Shown here: one piece after another, positions 1-11,800 of the stretch
Position numbering within the stretch: the first letter of the stretch is position 1
How the letters are laid out: each line of letters begins with the position of its first letter
From: Antennarius striatus
Lineage: Eukaryota > Chordata > Actinopteri > Lophiiformes > Antennariidae
Assembly: GCF_040054535.1 (NCBI RefSeq)
Contig: NC_090794.1
Location: 4,570,501-4,634,500, forward strand
Length of the DNA stretch: 64,000 nt
Reading direction: 5' to 3'
Notes under the pieces: generated by a model
Seen by the model: only the letters and a program-made list of their open reading frames with translations
The model's database searches: none
Told to the model about the DNA's origin: nothing
Program-made: the position numbers and the translations under genes

Positions 1-310
1 CATTGACGTATAATTGTCTTCTTTCATGAATCATAGCAGTCTCACCTGTCACACGTCATCATTACGTAGGTGTTCAGACTGTACATCACTTCCTGGTTGG
101 AATAGTGGACAGAAATTTCTGAAGAGAAAAATAAGAAAAACCACAAAATAACTCTGACTTTGAAACTTTTAACAGAGAGCCACGGAAATTCCATTTTCAG
201 TTCCATAAAAGTTGTCCCCTCAAAAGAAAGAAAAGAAAACATATCTTTGTCTTTTCCGAACTCGCATGTTTCCTAAGAGCTTGGTGTGAAAATATGAAAT
301 AGTTCCTTGT

Positions 311-382
311 CTCCCCGTCGGGGAATCGAACCCCGGTCTTCCGCGTGACAGGCGGAGATACTGTCCACTATACTAACGAGGA
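311..382 (-). tRNA. tRNA-Asp-GTC: tRNA-Asp (anticodon GTC)
   Basis: A 72-base gene with an intact cloverleaf: acceptor TCCTCGT pairs with ACGGGGA, the anticodon stem TCCGC/GCGGA encloses CTGTCAC with anticodon GTC, and the T arm is CGGGG-TTCGATT-CCCCG. It decodes aspartate codons GAC and GAT. The internal A box (TAGTATAGTGG) and B box (GGTTCGATTCC) for RNA polymerase III are present. A T-run terminator (atatttt) lies about 25 bases past the 3' end. It forms an inverted pair with the copy at 425-496. Confidence 0.95.
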
Positions 383-424
383 ACTATATGGGTCCATTTG
401 TGATGACTTTTTTGGTGTGAGACA

Positions 425-496
425 TCCTCGTTAGTATAGTGGACAGTATCTCCGCCTGTCACGCGGAAGACCGGGGTTCGATTCCCCGACGGGGAG
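425..496 (+). tRNA. tRNA-Asp-GTC: tRNA-Asp (anticodon GTC)
   Basis: An intact 72-base copy, identical to the one at 311-382 but in the opposite direction, with 42 bases between the two 5' ends. All stems pair and the anticodon loop is CTGTCAC. A TTTT run lies in the 3' flank (tatattttcac). Confidence 0.95.
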
Positions 497-1077
497 ACAA
501 GTTCCCTCTTTATATTTTCACACTAAGCTCTAAGAAAATTTGGGGGCTCGGAGACAACAAAGTTTTCTTCCTTTTGAGGGGAGCACCATTATGGAATTGA
601 AAATGTATTTTTCTCGGGTTTTGGTCAAACACTTGTGTTATGTACAGTTTAAAGTGTTTTAATTTGAATTTGTTCTTCTTTGGAACAAGAGAAATGGACA
701 GAACAAAACCCACAGGATTTTCACCTGTGGGTTCATAGTAAAAAATAAATTAATTAAGAAACAGATGTGACAACATTGACGTATAATTGTCTTCTTTCAT
801 GAATCATAGCAGTCTCACCTGTCACACGTCATCATTACGTAGGTGTTCAGACTGTACATCACTTCCTTGTTGGAATAGTGGACAGAAATTTCTGAAGAGA
901 AAAATAAGAAAAACCACAAAATAACTCTGACTTTGAAACTTTTAACAGAGAGCCACGGAAATTCCATTTGCATTAAAGTTCTCCCCTCAAAAGAAAGAAA
1001 AGGAAACATATCTTTGTTTTCTCCGAACTCGCATGTTTCCTAAGAGCTTGGTGTGAAAATATGAAAAAGTTCCTTGT

Positions 1078-1149
1078 CTCCCCGTCGGGGAATCGAACCC
1101 CGGTCTTCCGAGTGACAGGCGGAGATACTGTCCACTATACTAACGAGGA
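1078..1149 (-). tRNA. tRNA-Asp-GTC: tRNA-Asp (GTC), one anticodon-stem mismatch
   Basis: A 72-base copy with the GTC anticodon, but the 3' side of the anticodon stem reads TCGGA instead of GCGGA. The loop-closing pair is therefore a C-T mismatch. The acceptor and T arms are intact. It may still be transcribed; its function is uncertain. Confidence 0.85.
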
Positions 1150-1533
1150 TGGGACTGGAGAAGATTTAGCCAAAAGAAATTTTTTTAATCATATTTAGAT
1201 TAGATTTTTTTTTTAATGTTCCACATAAATTTTGACCAAAAAGAAGTTTCCCTTGATCACATTCACAGAGAAGCCGTTTACTGTCTGATGATATTTAAAT
1301 GGTCTCTCACTGTAATCAGTAATACTAAAGTCTCTGAGAGGATCCAGGACAGGTTGGTGGTTGATATTTATCTGAAAATACGGATTCTGTCGCCATCTAG
1401 TGAATCTATGAGAAGATTGGAGAAGTCGGTCATTTTTTATTTACTCTTGATTAGTGTGAGATGAGTTAATACTTAATTTTAAGACCACATCGTGTGTAAA
1501 TTTCAGATAATGAGGTGTAAAAACATTTGACGA

Positions 1534-1605
1534 CTCCCCGTCGGGGAATCGAACCCCGGTCTTCCGCGTGACAGGCGGAGATCCTGTCCACTATACTAAC
1601 GAGGA
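1534..1605 (-). tRNA. tRNA-Asp-GTC: tRNA-Asp (anticodon GTC)
   Basis: A 72-base copy with complete acceptor, anticodon and T stems. The D arm has AGGATC where most copies have AGTATC, a change outside the paired core. The same change occurs at 5627-5698, which ties those two units together. Confidence 0.92.
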
Positions 1606-1638
1606 TGTCTCACCTGCTGAATCCCATTGAAAATTTTT

Positions 1639-1707
1639 TCCTCAGTATAGTGGACAGTATCTCCGCCTGTCACTCGATAGACAGTGGTTCGATTCCCCGA
1701 CGGGGAG
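1639..1707 (+). pseudogene. tRNA-Asp pseudogene
   Basis: A 69-base relic. The 5' acceptor/D region has lost three bases (TCCTCAGTATAG instead of TCCTCGTTAGTATAG). The anticodon stem no longer pairs (TCCGC against TCGAT), and the T stem has changed to CAGTGGTTCGATT. The GTC loop survives. The same relic, apart from one base, is at 4091-4159, so the decay came before the duplication of the unit. Confidence 0.88.
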
Positions 1708-2297
1708 TCACCGACAGTTTTCAAACACGATTGTCTAAAACTAACACACGATTGGGTCTTAAACTGAAATATTTACCCGTCTCACACCGTCCATCCCATC
1801 CATTTTTTTTAAACCTCTACACCCCCCCCCCCCACAAGCTCCCCCCCCCAGCCTGATGACATCTGTCTACATTGTCTAATCTAACAAATCTACTGCCTAA
1901 TATACCAGCAAGGATACGTAATTATACGTAAATGTTGTCTTATGTGTTTCTTTAAAAACATTTTTTAGTAGGAGCATTTCAACTGTGGGTTTAGTTCTGT
2001 TCGTTTGTCTTTTTACGGAGTGAAATTAAAATTAAAAAATTTCAACCACACACAAAATAACTGACTTTTGAAACTTTTACCAGAAATGTTGAACCAAAAT
2101 CCAAGATAATTCCATTTTCAGTTTCATATTGTACATAACTACTAAATTAAAAAAACAACAAGAGAGCCACGGAAATTCCATTTTCGGTTCCATAAAAGTT
2201 GTCCCCTCAAAAGAAAGAAAAGAAAACATATTTTTGTTTTTTCCGAACTCGCAAATTTCCTAAGATCTTGGTGTGAAAATATGAAGAAGCATCTTGT

Positions 2298-2369
2298 CTC
2301 CCCGTCGGGGAATCGAACCCCGGTCTTCCGCGTGACAGGCGGAGATACTGTCCACTATACTAACGAGGA
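2298..2369 (-). tRNA. tRNA-Asp-GTC: tRNA-Asp (anticodon GTC)
   Basis: An intact 72-base copy with the majority sequence of this array: all stems pair, the anticodon loop is CTGTCAC, and A and B boxes are present. The flanking 2161-2297 matches the leader of the other minus-strand units. Confidence 0.95.
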
Positions 2370-2773
2370 TGTCTCACATTGTGAATTCCATTGAAGATTT
2401 CTTCCTTAAACAACCTCTTTCCTGAAACCAATTTAAGATTAAAATTAGATTTGACTTTTTTTCTTGTCACCATGCTGTTTTTTCCTCACACACATTTTGA
2501 CGAAAAAGGAGTTCCACTTGATCACATTTGCAGAGAAGCCGTTTATTTTCTGATATTTAAATCGTCCATCAGTTCAATCAGCAATTCAAGTCTCCATGTG
2601 AGGATCCAGGACAGGTTGGTGCTTCATCTTCTGTCACCATCTAGTGAATCTATGAGATTGGAGACTCCGGTCATTGTTATTCAATATTTGACTGGCGTGT
2701 CATGAGTAAATACTTCAGTTCAAGAGGTCATTGTACGTCAGTATGAGACAATCACGTTTAAAACCTTTGGTAA

Positions 2774-2845
2774 CTCCCCGTCGGGGAATCGAACCCCCGT
2801 CTTCCGAGTGACAGGCGGAGATACTGTCCACTATACTAACGAGGA
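2774..2845 (-). tRNA. tRNA-Asp-GTC: tRNA-Asp (GTC) with stem mismatches
   Basis: A 72-base copy with two likely defects: the anticodon stem 3' side is TCGGA (C-T mismatch at the loop), and the T stem starts GGGGG rather than CGGGG, which breaks its outer pair. The GTC anticodon is kept. Probably a decaying copy. It is inverted relative to the intact gene at 2888. Confidence 0.8.
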
Positions 2846-2887
2846 ACTATATGGGTCCATTTGTGATGACTTTTTTGGTGTGAGACA

Positions 2888-2959
2888 TCCTCGTTAGTAT
2901 AGTGGACAGTATCTCCGCCTGTCACGCGGAAGACCGGGGTTCGATTCCCCGACGGGGAG
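2888..2959 (+). tRNA. tRNA-Asp-GTC: tRNA-Asp (anticodon GTC)
   Basis: An intact 72-base copy, the duplicate of the gene at 425-496. The 42-base spacer to its inverted partner at 2774-2845 is the same as that between 382 and 425. Confidence 0.95.
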
Positions 2960-3547
2960 ACAAGGAACTATTTCATATTTTCACACTAAGCTCTCAGAAA
3001 ATTTGGGGTCTCGGAGACAACAAAGTTTTTTTCCTTTTGAGGGGAGCACAATTATGGAATTGAAAATGTATTTTTCTTGGGTTTTGGTTAAACACTTGTG
3101 TTATGTACAGTTTAAAGTGTTTTAATTTGAATTTGTTCTACTTTGGAACAAGAGAAATGGACAGAACAAAACCCACAGGTTTTTCACCTGTGGGTTCATA
3201 GTAAAAAAATAAATAAATTAAGAAACAGATGTGACAACATTGACGTATAATTGTCTTCTTTCATGAATCATAGCAGTCTCACCTGTCACACGTCATCATT
3301 ACGTAGGTGTTCAGACTGTACATCACTTCCTGGTTGGAATAGTGGACAGAAATTTCTGAAGAGAAAAATAAGAAGAACCACAAAATAACTCTGACTTTGA
3401 AACTTTTAACAGAGAGCCACGGAAATTCCATTTTCAGTTCCATAAAAGTTGTCCCCTCAAAAGAAAGAAAAGAAAACATATCTTTGTTTTTTCTGAACTC
3501 GCATGTTTCCTAAGAGCTTGTTGTGAAAATATGAAAAAGTTCCTTGT

Positions 3548-3619
3548 CTCCCCGTCGGGGAATCGAACCCCGGTCTTCCGCGTGACAGGCGGAGATACTG
3601 TCCACTATACTAACGAGGA
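3548..3619 (-). tRNA. tRNA-Asp-GTC: tRNA-Asp (anticodon GTC)
   Basis: An intact 72-base majority-type copy. It sits in the duplicate of the unit that holds the mismatched copy at 1078-1149, so either that copy decayed after duplication or this one was corrected. Confidence 0.95.
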
Positions 3620-3985
3620 TATGATGGGAGAAGATTTAGCCAAAACAAAATTTTCTTATCAGATTTAGATTAGATTTTTATTTTTACTGTTCCACATATA
3701 TTTTGACCAAAAAGAAGTTTCCCTTGATCACATTTACAGAGAAGCCGTTTACTGTCTGATGATATTTAAATGGTCTCTCACTGTAATCAGTAATACTAAA
3801 GTCTCTGAGAGGATCCAGGACAGGTTGGTGCTTCATCTTCTGTCACCATCTAGTGAATCTATGAGAAGAGTGGAGAAGTCGGTCATTTATATTTACTCTT
3901 GATTAGTGTGAGTTGAGTTAATACTTAGTTTTAAGACCCCATTGTGTGTAAATTTCAGACAATGAGGTGTAAAAACATTTGACAA

Positions 3986-4057
3986 CTCCCCGTCGGGGAA
4001 TCGAACCCCGGTCTTCCGCGTGACAGGCGGAGATACTGTCCACTATACTAACGAGGA
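3986..4057 (-). tRNA. tRNA-Asp-GTC: tRNA-Asp (anticodon GTC)
   Basis: An intact 72-base copy with all stems paired and loop CTGTCAC. It is the duplicate of 1534-1605 but has the majority AGTATC D-arm sequence. Confidence 0.95.
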
Positions 4058-4090
4058 TGTCTCACCTGCTGAATCCCATTGAAAATTTTT

Positions 4091-4159
4091 TCCTCAGTAT
4101 AGTGGACAGTACCTCCGCCTGTCACTCGATAGACAGTGGTTCGATTCCCCGACGGGGAG
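4091..4159 (+). pseudogene. tRNA-Asp pseudogene
   Basis: A 69-base relic carrying the same lesions as 1639-1707: three bases missing in the acceptor/D region, broken anticodon stem and altered T stem. It differs from that relic at one position in the D arm (AGTACC). Confidence 0.88.
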
Positions 4160-4680
4160 TCACCGACAGTTTTCAAACACGATTGTCTAAAACTAACACA
4201 CGATTGGGTCTTAAACTGAAATATTTACCCGTCTCACACCGTCCATCCCATCCCACCTCTACACCCCCCCCCACAAGCTCCCCCCCCCAGCCTGATGACA
4301 TCTGTCTACATTGTCTAATCTAACAAATCTACTGCCTAATATACCAGCAAGGATACGTAATTATACGTAAATGTTGTCTTATGTGTTTCTTTAAAAACAT
4401 TTTTTAGTAGGAGCATTTCAACTGTGGGTTCAGTTCTGTTCGTTTGTCTTTTTACGGAGTGAAATTAAAATTAAAAAATTTCAACCACACACAAAATAAC
4501 TGACTTTTGAAACTTTTACCAGAAATGTTGAACCAAAATCCAAGATAATTCCATTTTCAGTTTCATATTGTACATAACTACTACATTAAAAAAAAAACCA
4601 ACAACCCCAAACTCATCTTAGTTGTCTCCTGAGCCCCAAAATTTCCTGAGATGCATTTGTGTGAAAAATGTTAAAAACTA

Positions 4681-4752
4681 TCTTGTGGTAGTTTAGTGGA
4701 CAGTATCTCCGTCTGTCACACGGAAGACCGGGGTTCGATTCCCCGACGGGGA
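4681..4752 (+). pseudogene. Diverged tRNA-Asp-like copy
   Basis: It starts TCTTGTGGTAGTTTAGTGG, so three pairs of the acceptor stem are lost, while the rest stays recognisable. The anticodon stem reads TCCGT/ACGGA around CTGTCAC, a base-pair swap on both sides that keeps the stem fully paired. The T arm is intact. Probably non-functional because of the acceptor stem, but its history differs from the other relics. Confidence 0.75.
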
Positions 4753-5183
4753 AGTTTAAAGTGTTCTAATTAGAATTTGTTCTACTTTGGAACAAGAGAA
4801 ATGGACAGAACAAAACCCACAGGTTTTTCACCTGTGGGTTCATAGTAAAAAATAAATAAATTAAGAAACAGATGTGACAACATTGACGTATAATTGTCTT
4901 CTTTCATGAATCATAGCAGTCTCACCTGTCACACGTCATCATTACGTAGGTGTTCAGACTGTACATCACTTCCTTGTTGGAATAGTGGACAGAAATTTCT
5001 GAAGAGAAAATAAGAAAAACCACAAAATAACTCTGACTTTGAAACTTTTAACAGAGAGCCACGGAAATTCCATTTGCATTAAAGTTGTCCCCTCAAAAGA
5101 AAGAAAAGGAAACTTATCTTTGTTTTCTCCGAACTCGCATGTTTCCTAAGAGCTTGGTGTGAAAATATGAAAAAGTTCCTTGT

Positions 5184-5243
5184 CTCCCCGTCGGGGAATC
5201 GAACCCCTGTCTTCCGCGTGACAGGCGGAGATACTAACGAGGA
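5184..5243 (-). pseudogene. tRNA-Asp pseudogene lacking the D arm
   Basis: A 60-base copy in which 12 bases of the D-arm region are missing (GGAGATACTAACGAGGA on the plus strand), probably by slippage between two ATAC repeats. The T stem also has a mismatch. The anticodon stem and GTC loop remain. Confidence 0.88.
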
Positions 5244-5626
5244 TGTGACTGGAGAAGATTTAGCCAAAAGAAATTTTTTTAATCATATTTAGATTAGATT
5301 TTTTTTTAATGTTCCACATAAATTTTGACCAAAAAGAAGTTTCCCTTGATCACATTTACAGAGAAGCCGTTTACTGTCTGATGATATTTAAATGGTCTCT
5401 CACTGTAATCAGTAATACTAAAGTCTCTGAGAGGATCCAGGACAGGTTGGTGGTTGATATTTATCTGAAAATACGGATTCTGTCGCCATCTAGTGAATCT
5501 ATGAGAAGATTGGAGAAGTCGGTCATTTTTTATTTACTCTTGATTAGTGTGAGATGAGTTAATACTTAAGTTTAAGACCCCATCGTGTGTAAATTTCAGA
5601 CAATGAGGTGTAAAAACATTTGACGA

Positions 5627-5698
5627 CTCCCCGTCGGGGAATCGAACCCCGGTCTTCCACGTGACAGGCGGAGATCCTGTCCACTATACTAACGAGGA
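5627..5698 (-). tRNA. tRNA-Asp-GTC: tRNA-Asp (anticodon GTC)
   Basis: A 72-base copy, last in the array. The anticodon stem is TCCGC/GTGGA, so one G-C pair has become a G-U wobble and the stem still folds. It shares the AGGATC D-arm variant with 1534-1605. Confidence 0.9.
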
Positions 5699-5879
5699 GA
5701 TGACGTAACGTGCGCATATATAATTTTTAAAATTTCATTCCTATACTGACAAGTCTGTGATAGCGATGATGCATTTAAGCAGTGCCGCATGAACTGATGT
5801 GACTGGATTCTACAAATCACATCCTAAATGTAAACAAACAAATAAACAAATTAAATGAAATAACATTCCGGGAAAACAA
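5699..5879. other. Spacer between tRNA array and ncoa1 3' end
   Basis: AT-rich unique sequence. I see only the GT-rich stretch that may help ncoa1 3' end formation. Confidence 0.6.
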
Positions 5880-8800
5880 GCTGCATTTCAAATGGTGCTT
5901 TTATTGCAATGTGTTGCATTCCCACATTCATAGATGTTATAGATTTGTTAGTCAAAGCATCATTTCCTCAAGGTTGGCATCCTCACCTTGGAAGAAAGCA
6001 GAGGGATCAAACGCACGAGGTGTTTGTGTTTTTGAGTGTAGTAGAGAAGTGTGTGTGTGTAAACTTGAGCAGCCACGAACATATGAATGAACAAACCTCC
6101 AAAATTTAGACTTCCAGTAGATGCAAAGAAAGTTTTTTTTTTGTTTTTTTTTTAAATTGTCAAACAAAATGAGTTTTGTTTGTCCATCAGCCTACAGGGC
6201 TCTCATTCCCTACGGGGACTGGACCCGGCCTGAGACTGATTGTCTACAACATTCCAAAGAAAAGGTAGATTTCTTTATATTCACGTTACACACCTGATGG
6301 GGGAGGAGGAGGGGGAGAGGGTGGGTTAAGGGGTAATAAAAGAGACAGAGAGATAAAGAGAAAATATAACATGCATAAAATTCTCCCAGATGAACATTGT
6401 CACTCATATTGTCTTGTAATAGCTGCTCCGATGCCTCTTTAAAAACAAACTTTACATGAGTGTAATATACAAAACTGGACAAAAATGAGTAAAATGTATA
6501 ATATATATTTATATATAAATTTATTTATATTAATTTGTACAAGGGAGAAAGTGGAACCTTGGTCATTTTCTCAAATTCTCCAGAGAAAGCATTACCGCAC
6601 CCCAAAAAACAAGACAATGTGGTGAGTTAATAAAAAGCCTTCTTTTCAAATCTCTCAAACCATTTTCAACATCAAAACGGCAAGTCAGAATATTTCGACT
6701 GACGCTGCAGAAACTTTCACACAAAATTAGTTTTGAACACCTGCGTTAGGAATGAGTAGGAGTCCGATTTGGAGGACGATGGAGGGTCTCAGCGGTCCAC
6801 AAACACCAAAACCGTTTTTGGACCAATGACAAGTGAGAACACTTCAGATTATTTTCATTGAAATTTAAGCAGTAAATTCATTAAATTTATACATATTTGA
6901 TGCATCTTTTTTTTTTTTTTTTTTACATCAGATATTTGCCCCATCCTGGCATCAGCACACTGAGACACATTCTACGAAGGGCAGCGCTAAAGTGTGACAA
7001 GACAAGCAAAGAGAAGACGAGCAACACGGTTGACGTGCCGCCATTCATGTCAGTGCACAGTAACTGTTGCTAGGTAGCAGAAGGTTCAGTCTCACACAAC
7101 CAGAATTTTTTTGCTGATGAAAACAAGTGTCCACCTTGGTTTAAGGAAAAACATGTTCTAAGCTGCGAGGAGGCGAAGGCCGAGCGCCGGAGAGGAGAGG
7201 AGCGTCGACGTTTGCTTGGAACCGTGAGGTTGAGCAGGAATGTTCAGGGCGGCGGTGTGTTTTAATAACGCTGGTGTCAGCTGACAGCGCAGAGAGGGGG
7301 GGGGGGGGTCGGGGTGGGACATCACCTGAAGAAGACTGGCATAGTATATATACTGAGGATTGATAGGTGTAGAAAGACAGAGACGTATATTACAAGGAGG
7401 GTAAAATTTCTAGTCGTCTTTTGGATCATGGGTATCCACTAAAGTTCTTCGTGAAGAACCTGAGCAATTCTAGAATTTCAGATTAAACATTTTCGCGATA
7501 CATTCAGGGGGACTTTTTTTTTCCTCAATCTGTCTCCAAATACGGATCCGATTGAGACAGCTTCCGATGGCCTTTTTTTCACTCCGAGCAATATCCGATA
7601 TAAAGTGCAAAATTAGATTGTATTTGCAAATTCCTGGAATAAATTGATTAATCTACGTGTGTAAAAAAGTCATTTAAAATACATTTTTTATAAAGGTGAA
7701 AAAATGTTTTTAAAAAAACCCTGGCTAACAAGGTTATTGTTAAACAGCAAAGAAGCACACTTCACTGCAGAAAGTATATACACGAGGCACCTCAAGTTTG
7801 GTTTTCAGTCGATGGAAAATAAAACTTTTTTTTTTTTTTTGCTCCAAGAATGAGACAAAAATCTGAGAAAGATCGGATACTGACTAAACAAAGGGTTTCT
7901 ATGTGAAGTAACTAGAATGCCTTGAAACTCAAGGCTAAGTGCTGCTCCAGTGTTAATTCTACACGCCCGGGTCGATGTGAGGAAATGCTTGTATCAGTAA
8001 GGTGCATAGCTATTGGTTGCAAATGTTTTCTTTCTTCCTGTAAACGAGCGATAACACTTCAGGCACAGAAGATCTCATTGGCAAAGCGGAGACGTCTCTG
8101 AACGGATGTGACTCTGGAGACGTCGCACGGAAACGGTTACTAAGAGGCGTCCGGGGACGAGCGGCGAGGAGGAGACGGACATGCAAGAACGAAGGTCGCT
8201 GCGCGTAAAGAGGGCGGCTACATTATGTCCAGTGATGGCGAGGTTTGCATATGATACCCATCAAAAATGTTGAAGCTTTGGTCATTTACTATCGACAAAT
8301 ACATCAGTCAGACAATTAGAAAATTAAAAAATAAAAGCCTACTAATATACACAACAACCAGGCAATGCTTCTCCATAAAACCAAGGCTCCACTCTCCCAG
8401 ATCTGCTTAAACTTTTGACAACAGAGAAAATTAAATAATATGGCCTTTTTTTTTTTTTAAATTAACCCGTACAAAAAGCCAGTCCACACTGCTTCTCTCT
8501 CTCAGTAAAATCACATTCAGCAGTCGCTAAAAAAAAAAAGAAAATAAAAAAAAAAGAAAGAAAAAGAAACAAAAAAATAACCATTCTCTGGCATAGTTTT
8601 CTGAAACACCCACAGGTACTGTGCAGGGTCTAAAGAGTAAAAGAAGAAAAGAAATCAAACCAGGACATCTTCCACTTTTCCATCTTAGAGGACACCAGAT
8701 ATACAGTATTAATCACTTACACACATACGTACGCACTCACCGATAGTCATATACATACATACATCAGAAAAATAAAAAAGTAGAAAAACAAAACATGAAA

Positions 8801-11800
8801 TAAAAACAACAGAGGCGAGTAGTTTTTGTTTTTTTTTACCACAAACTCGGAGCACTAGTTTTTTTTTCTTGATTCTGAACAAATACATATTCACATTTCT
8901 GTTATATACATCATGTTAAAACCGTGAAACCAATGTTACAAAAGAAACTTGTACCTGTTAAAATGTACTGAGGAAGGAGAGACTGTCGGTTCCATTGAAT
9001 GGCTATTGTATATATAAAAAAAAAGTAAAAGATGACATATGCACTGGTTGTATTTGGCATGTTTCTGATTTTCAGATTGCAGGAGAAGTCGGGGGAGGTT
9101 CTGCTGAAACCAGGGGGGATTATGGGTAACCGTGTCCAGAGGAATGCCTGTTCCACACAGAAGAGCGAGGGTGGGGGAGGAGGTAATCGATACTGTACGT
9201 ATGACATCAGAGCAGATGAGCAAGAGGAGGCAGAATCCTTCTGTAAATACATTCTTCCACTTTGTGCAGCTTCTGGAGTATTTTTATGTGAACCAATCAG
9301 AGGCGCAGGAGAGTCTGACTGTTTTTCATACTGAGATCAATTTACAGGAAAATGACGACTGAGAAGCTCCTCGTCGACTTCCAGCTTGAGATGTTTTCAG
9401 TTTGTACCGCTTGAGACGGGCAAAACGAGTCTGATTTTACTTTGATCAGTACAGAAAAGACAGAATCTTGAAATGACTTTGGAATTAAAAAAAAAAAGTC
9501 TAAAAATGGAAAATCTGGGATGGAAGAGGAACAAAATTTTGTTCTGAAGTACATCAGTGATGCTTCTTCTGGCTATCAATCAAACTGTGAAGATTGTGAT
9601 GACAAATCAAACAAAAAAATGACCAAAAGGACATGTTAAAGAAATAAAAATTAAAAGCTTCCAACTTAAAGTTTGGATTCAGGAAGATTCTAACATCCCG
9701 GGCCTCTGATTGGACGCTCGGTACATAAACACACAGAGCAGGTCAGCTGAGCACAAACTGGTTCTCACATCGTACGACACTGAAGCAGTTGGCGGGTGGA
9801 ATGTTGACCTTGCATATTATGCCTCTACGTCTGGGTAACATTGCATATGGTGAAGTATCACTGTCATAACAGTTAAACAGGAAAGCCCTATTCCTCTGAA
9901 GCGGCGTCCGACCAGATGTCACCCAACGACGTCTAACGCTTCCTGATGCGAGCGTCAGGTCCACGCCGAACGCTGAACCCTCTCCACAGACTCCACTGCT
10001 GTCTACAAACGTTCCACGACAGGAGGAAGATACCAAAAAACAAACCAGGGAGGAGGATCCGCGCGGTATGAATTCAATCGATTCAATCTCACGTCGAGCT
10101 GGAGGGGCTAATTCGAAGGCGTCGATGTCCCGTCTCGGCAGGGTTTTCCTGTCATTCCCTAAATTCCCGGTGAAGTGAGAACAGTCAGGAGCGCAGATTC
10201 TCTTGTTTTGTTAACAGGTTTGTTATCGCTGAGAGAGACAGTGTCTGACTGAGCAACAGTGGTAGACAGAAAACTGTGTGTTGCCAGTGGAGTGAAGTCT
10301 TCATCAGGGAACCAGAGGTGGAGGGAGAGGAGGTTTAAAACCCGCCCTAAAACAACACTGATGAACCAGGTCTGCAGGAGGTGAGGAAATTAAAATTTCA
10401 GAAGATATTAGGATTCAAACCGCCCTGTTTTGATTTGATTTCATGACAGCTTTAAATTAATTACCCATCACATCTTTGTTAGGAACTTCTATGACTAAAG
10501 CTTCTATTTAAATGTCATTATATAGGAACAATATCCTAAAAACGTGTCGTTAGCTGGGACAAGGAGCGTCGCGCCGGACGCCACGTGATCGCAGCAGAAC
10601 GACACGCTTCAGGCGTGTTTTTTTGTACAATGGTTACAAACACAATTACTGTTTGAACAGTTTTGCTTGAAAGTATTGTACATACATAAGAATAAAAAAA
10701 AGAGGAGAAAGCGAGAGAGAGGACGGCAAACTCGCTCCCCGGTTGCCACGAAGAGAAAGCGAAGCAATTAAACACTTAATTTTTTCCTTCTATTTTTAAA
10801 AATGTATTTATATATATATCTTTTTTTAAACAAACTGTGGCAGCGAATCGGACGCTGCAGGGGAGCGAGATCTAGCCGGGTTTTTAAAAATCAGACGCTT
10901 CAAAATTTCTTTTCACATTTCAGGAGGTGGAACAAAACTTTTCCGATATTGCAACGCCGAAAGTGATCTCAAAATCCTTGAGTTGACGTTGTTAGAATTA
11001 CAAAAAGAAAGGGAAAATTAGAAAGAGACTGGATCGAATCACCTTATATAACTTTTTTCTTCTACAGGAAAACAAGAGAAGAGTGAGCTCATCCCCAAGT
11101 CTTTGTCCTTCTGTACTGTACAATACTACCCGCCTGCATTGGTGCACATGGCAAACAACACTGATAGGCCGAGAGATAGAAAAAGAGAGATAGAGAGAGA
11201 GAGAGAGAACCCGACAGGGCTCTGTATTCACAGCTGCTGAGGTGAAGGGTAAAATGTGATGGACAGACAGTTAAATAATCATAACAGTCTTTTCTTTATA
11301 CTTGAAAAATAAAAATAATAAACCTCCTCCCGGGGGGAGAAAGACATGTTCCAAACTGAGCAGCATCCCATCTGTCTCCCATCCATCCATCCATCCAACC
11401 ATCCATCCATTTTCTGGCTGTTGTCAACGCTTGTTCTGATGATCGTTTAGGTGACGACCACGATGATGATGATGATGATGATGACGGTGAGAGCAGATTT
11501 TTAAAACAAAACAACCAAAATACAAACAAACAAACAAAGAAATAAAAACAGAGTATGTCATAGAATAATATGTAGAGGAAGAAGAAGCAGAGTTTGGGAA
11601 AAACTCAAACTTCCACCAGGCACTGTAGCTGATAGAGAGAGACAGTCACAGAACCAGCTGATACTGAGCTTCTATCCCACAATGCCACAGAGGTCTGAAA
11701 CCTTAACATTCCCACATCGCTGAGAGACAGGTAGAGGAAAACAAAATTAAAAGCCAGAGGTGCCACTGTGTGGGATACTCCCACACTTAAAAACAAAAAC

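Larger units (their letters stand above)
1..5698. repeat. Tandem/inverted tRNA-Asp repeat array
   Basis: A block of locally duplicated DNA in which every unit carries one or more tRNA-Asp sequences. The segment 425-2135 recurs at 2888-4600 with a shift of about 2452-2470 bases. The leader that starts with cattgacgtataattg occurs at 1, 775, 3238 and 4881. The segment 1150-1605 recurs at 3620-4057 and 5244-5698, and a diverged version is at 2370-2845. Between the tRNAs the units are AT-rich and have no gene; short reading frames in them recur only because the DNA is duplicated. The high identity between copies suggests recent expansion or gene conversion. The array stops sharply at 5698. Confidence 0.9.

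Noticed and set aside
42-242. A 66-codon minus-strand reading frame that recurs at 815-1009 and 3279-3479
   Set aside because: It recurs only because the surrounding tRNA unit is duplicated. It has no family resemblance, and one copy differs in length.
1-5698. CRISPR-like array, because of the regularly repeated sequence
   Set aside because: The repeats are 72-base tRNA genes on both strands within large duplicated units, in a vertebrate genome.
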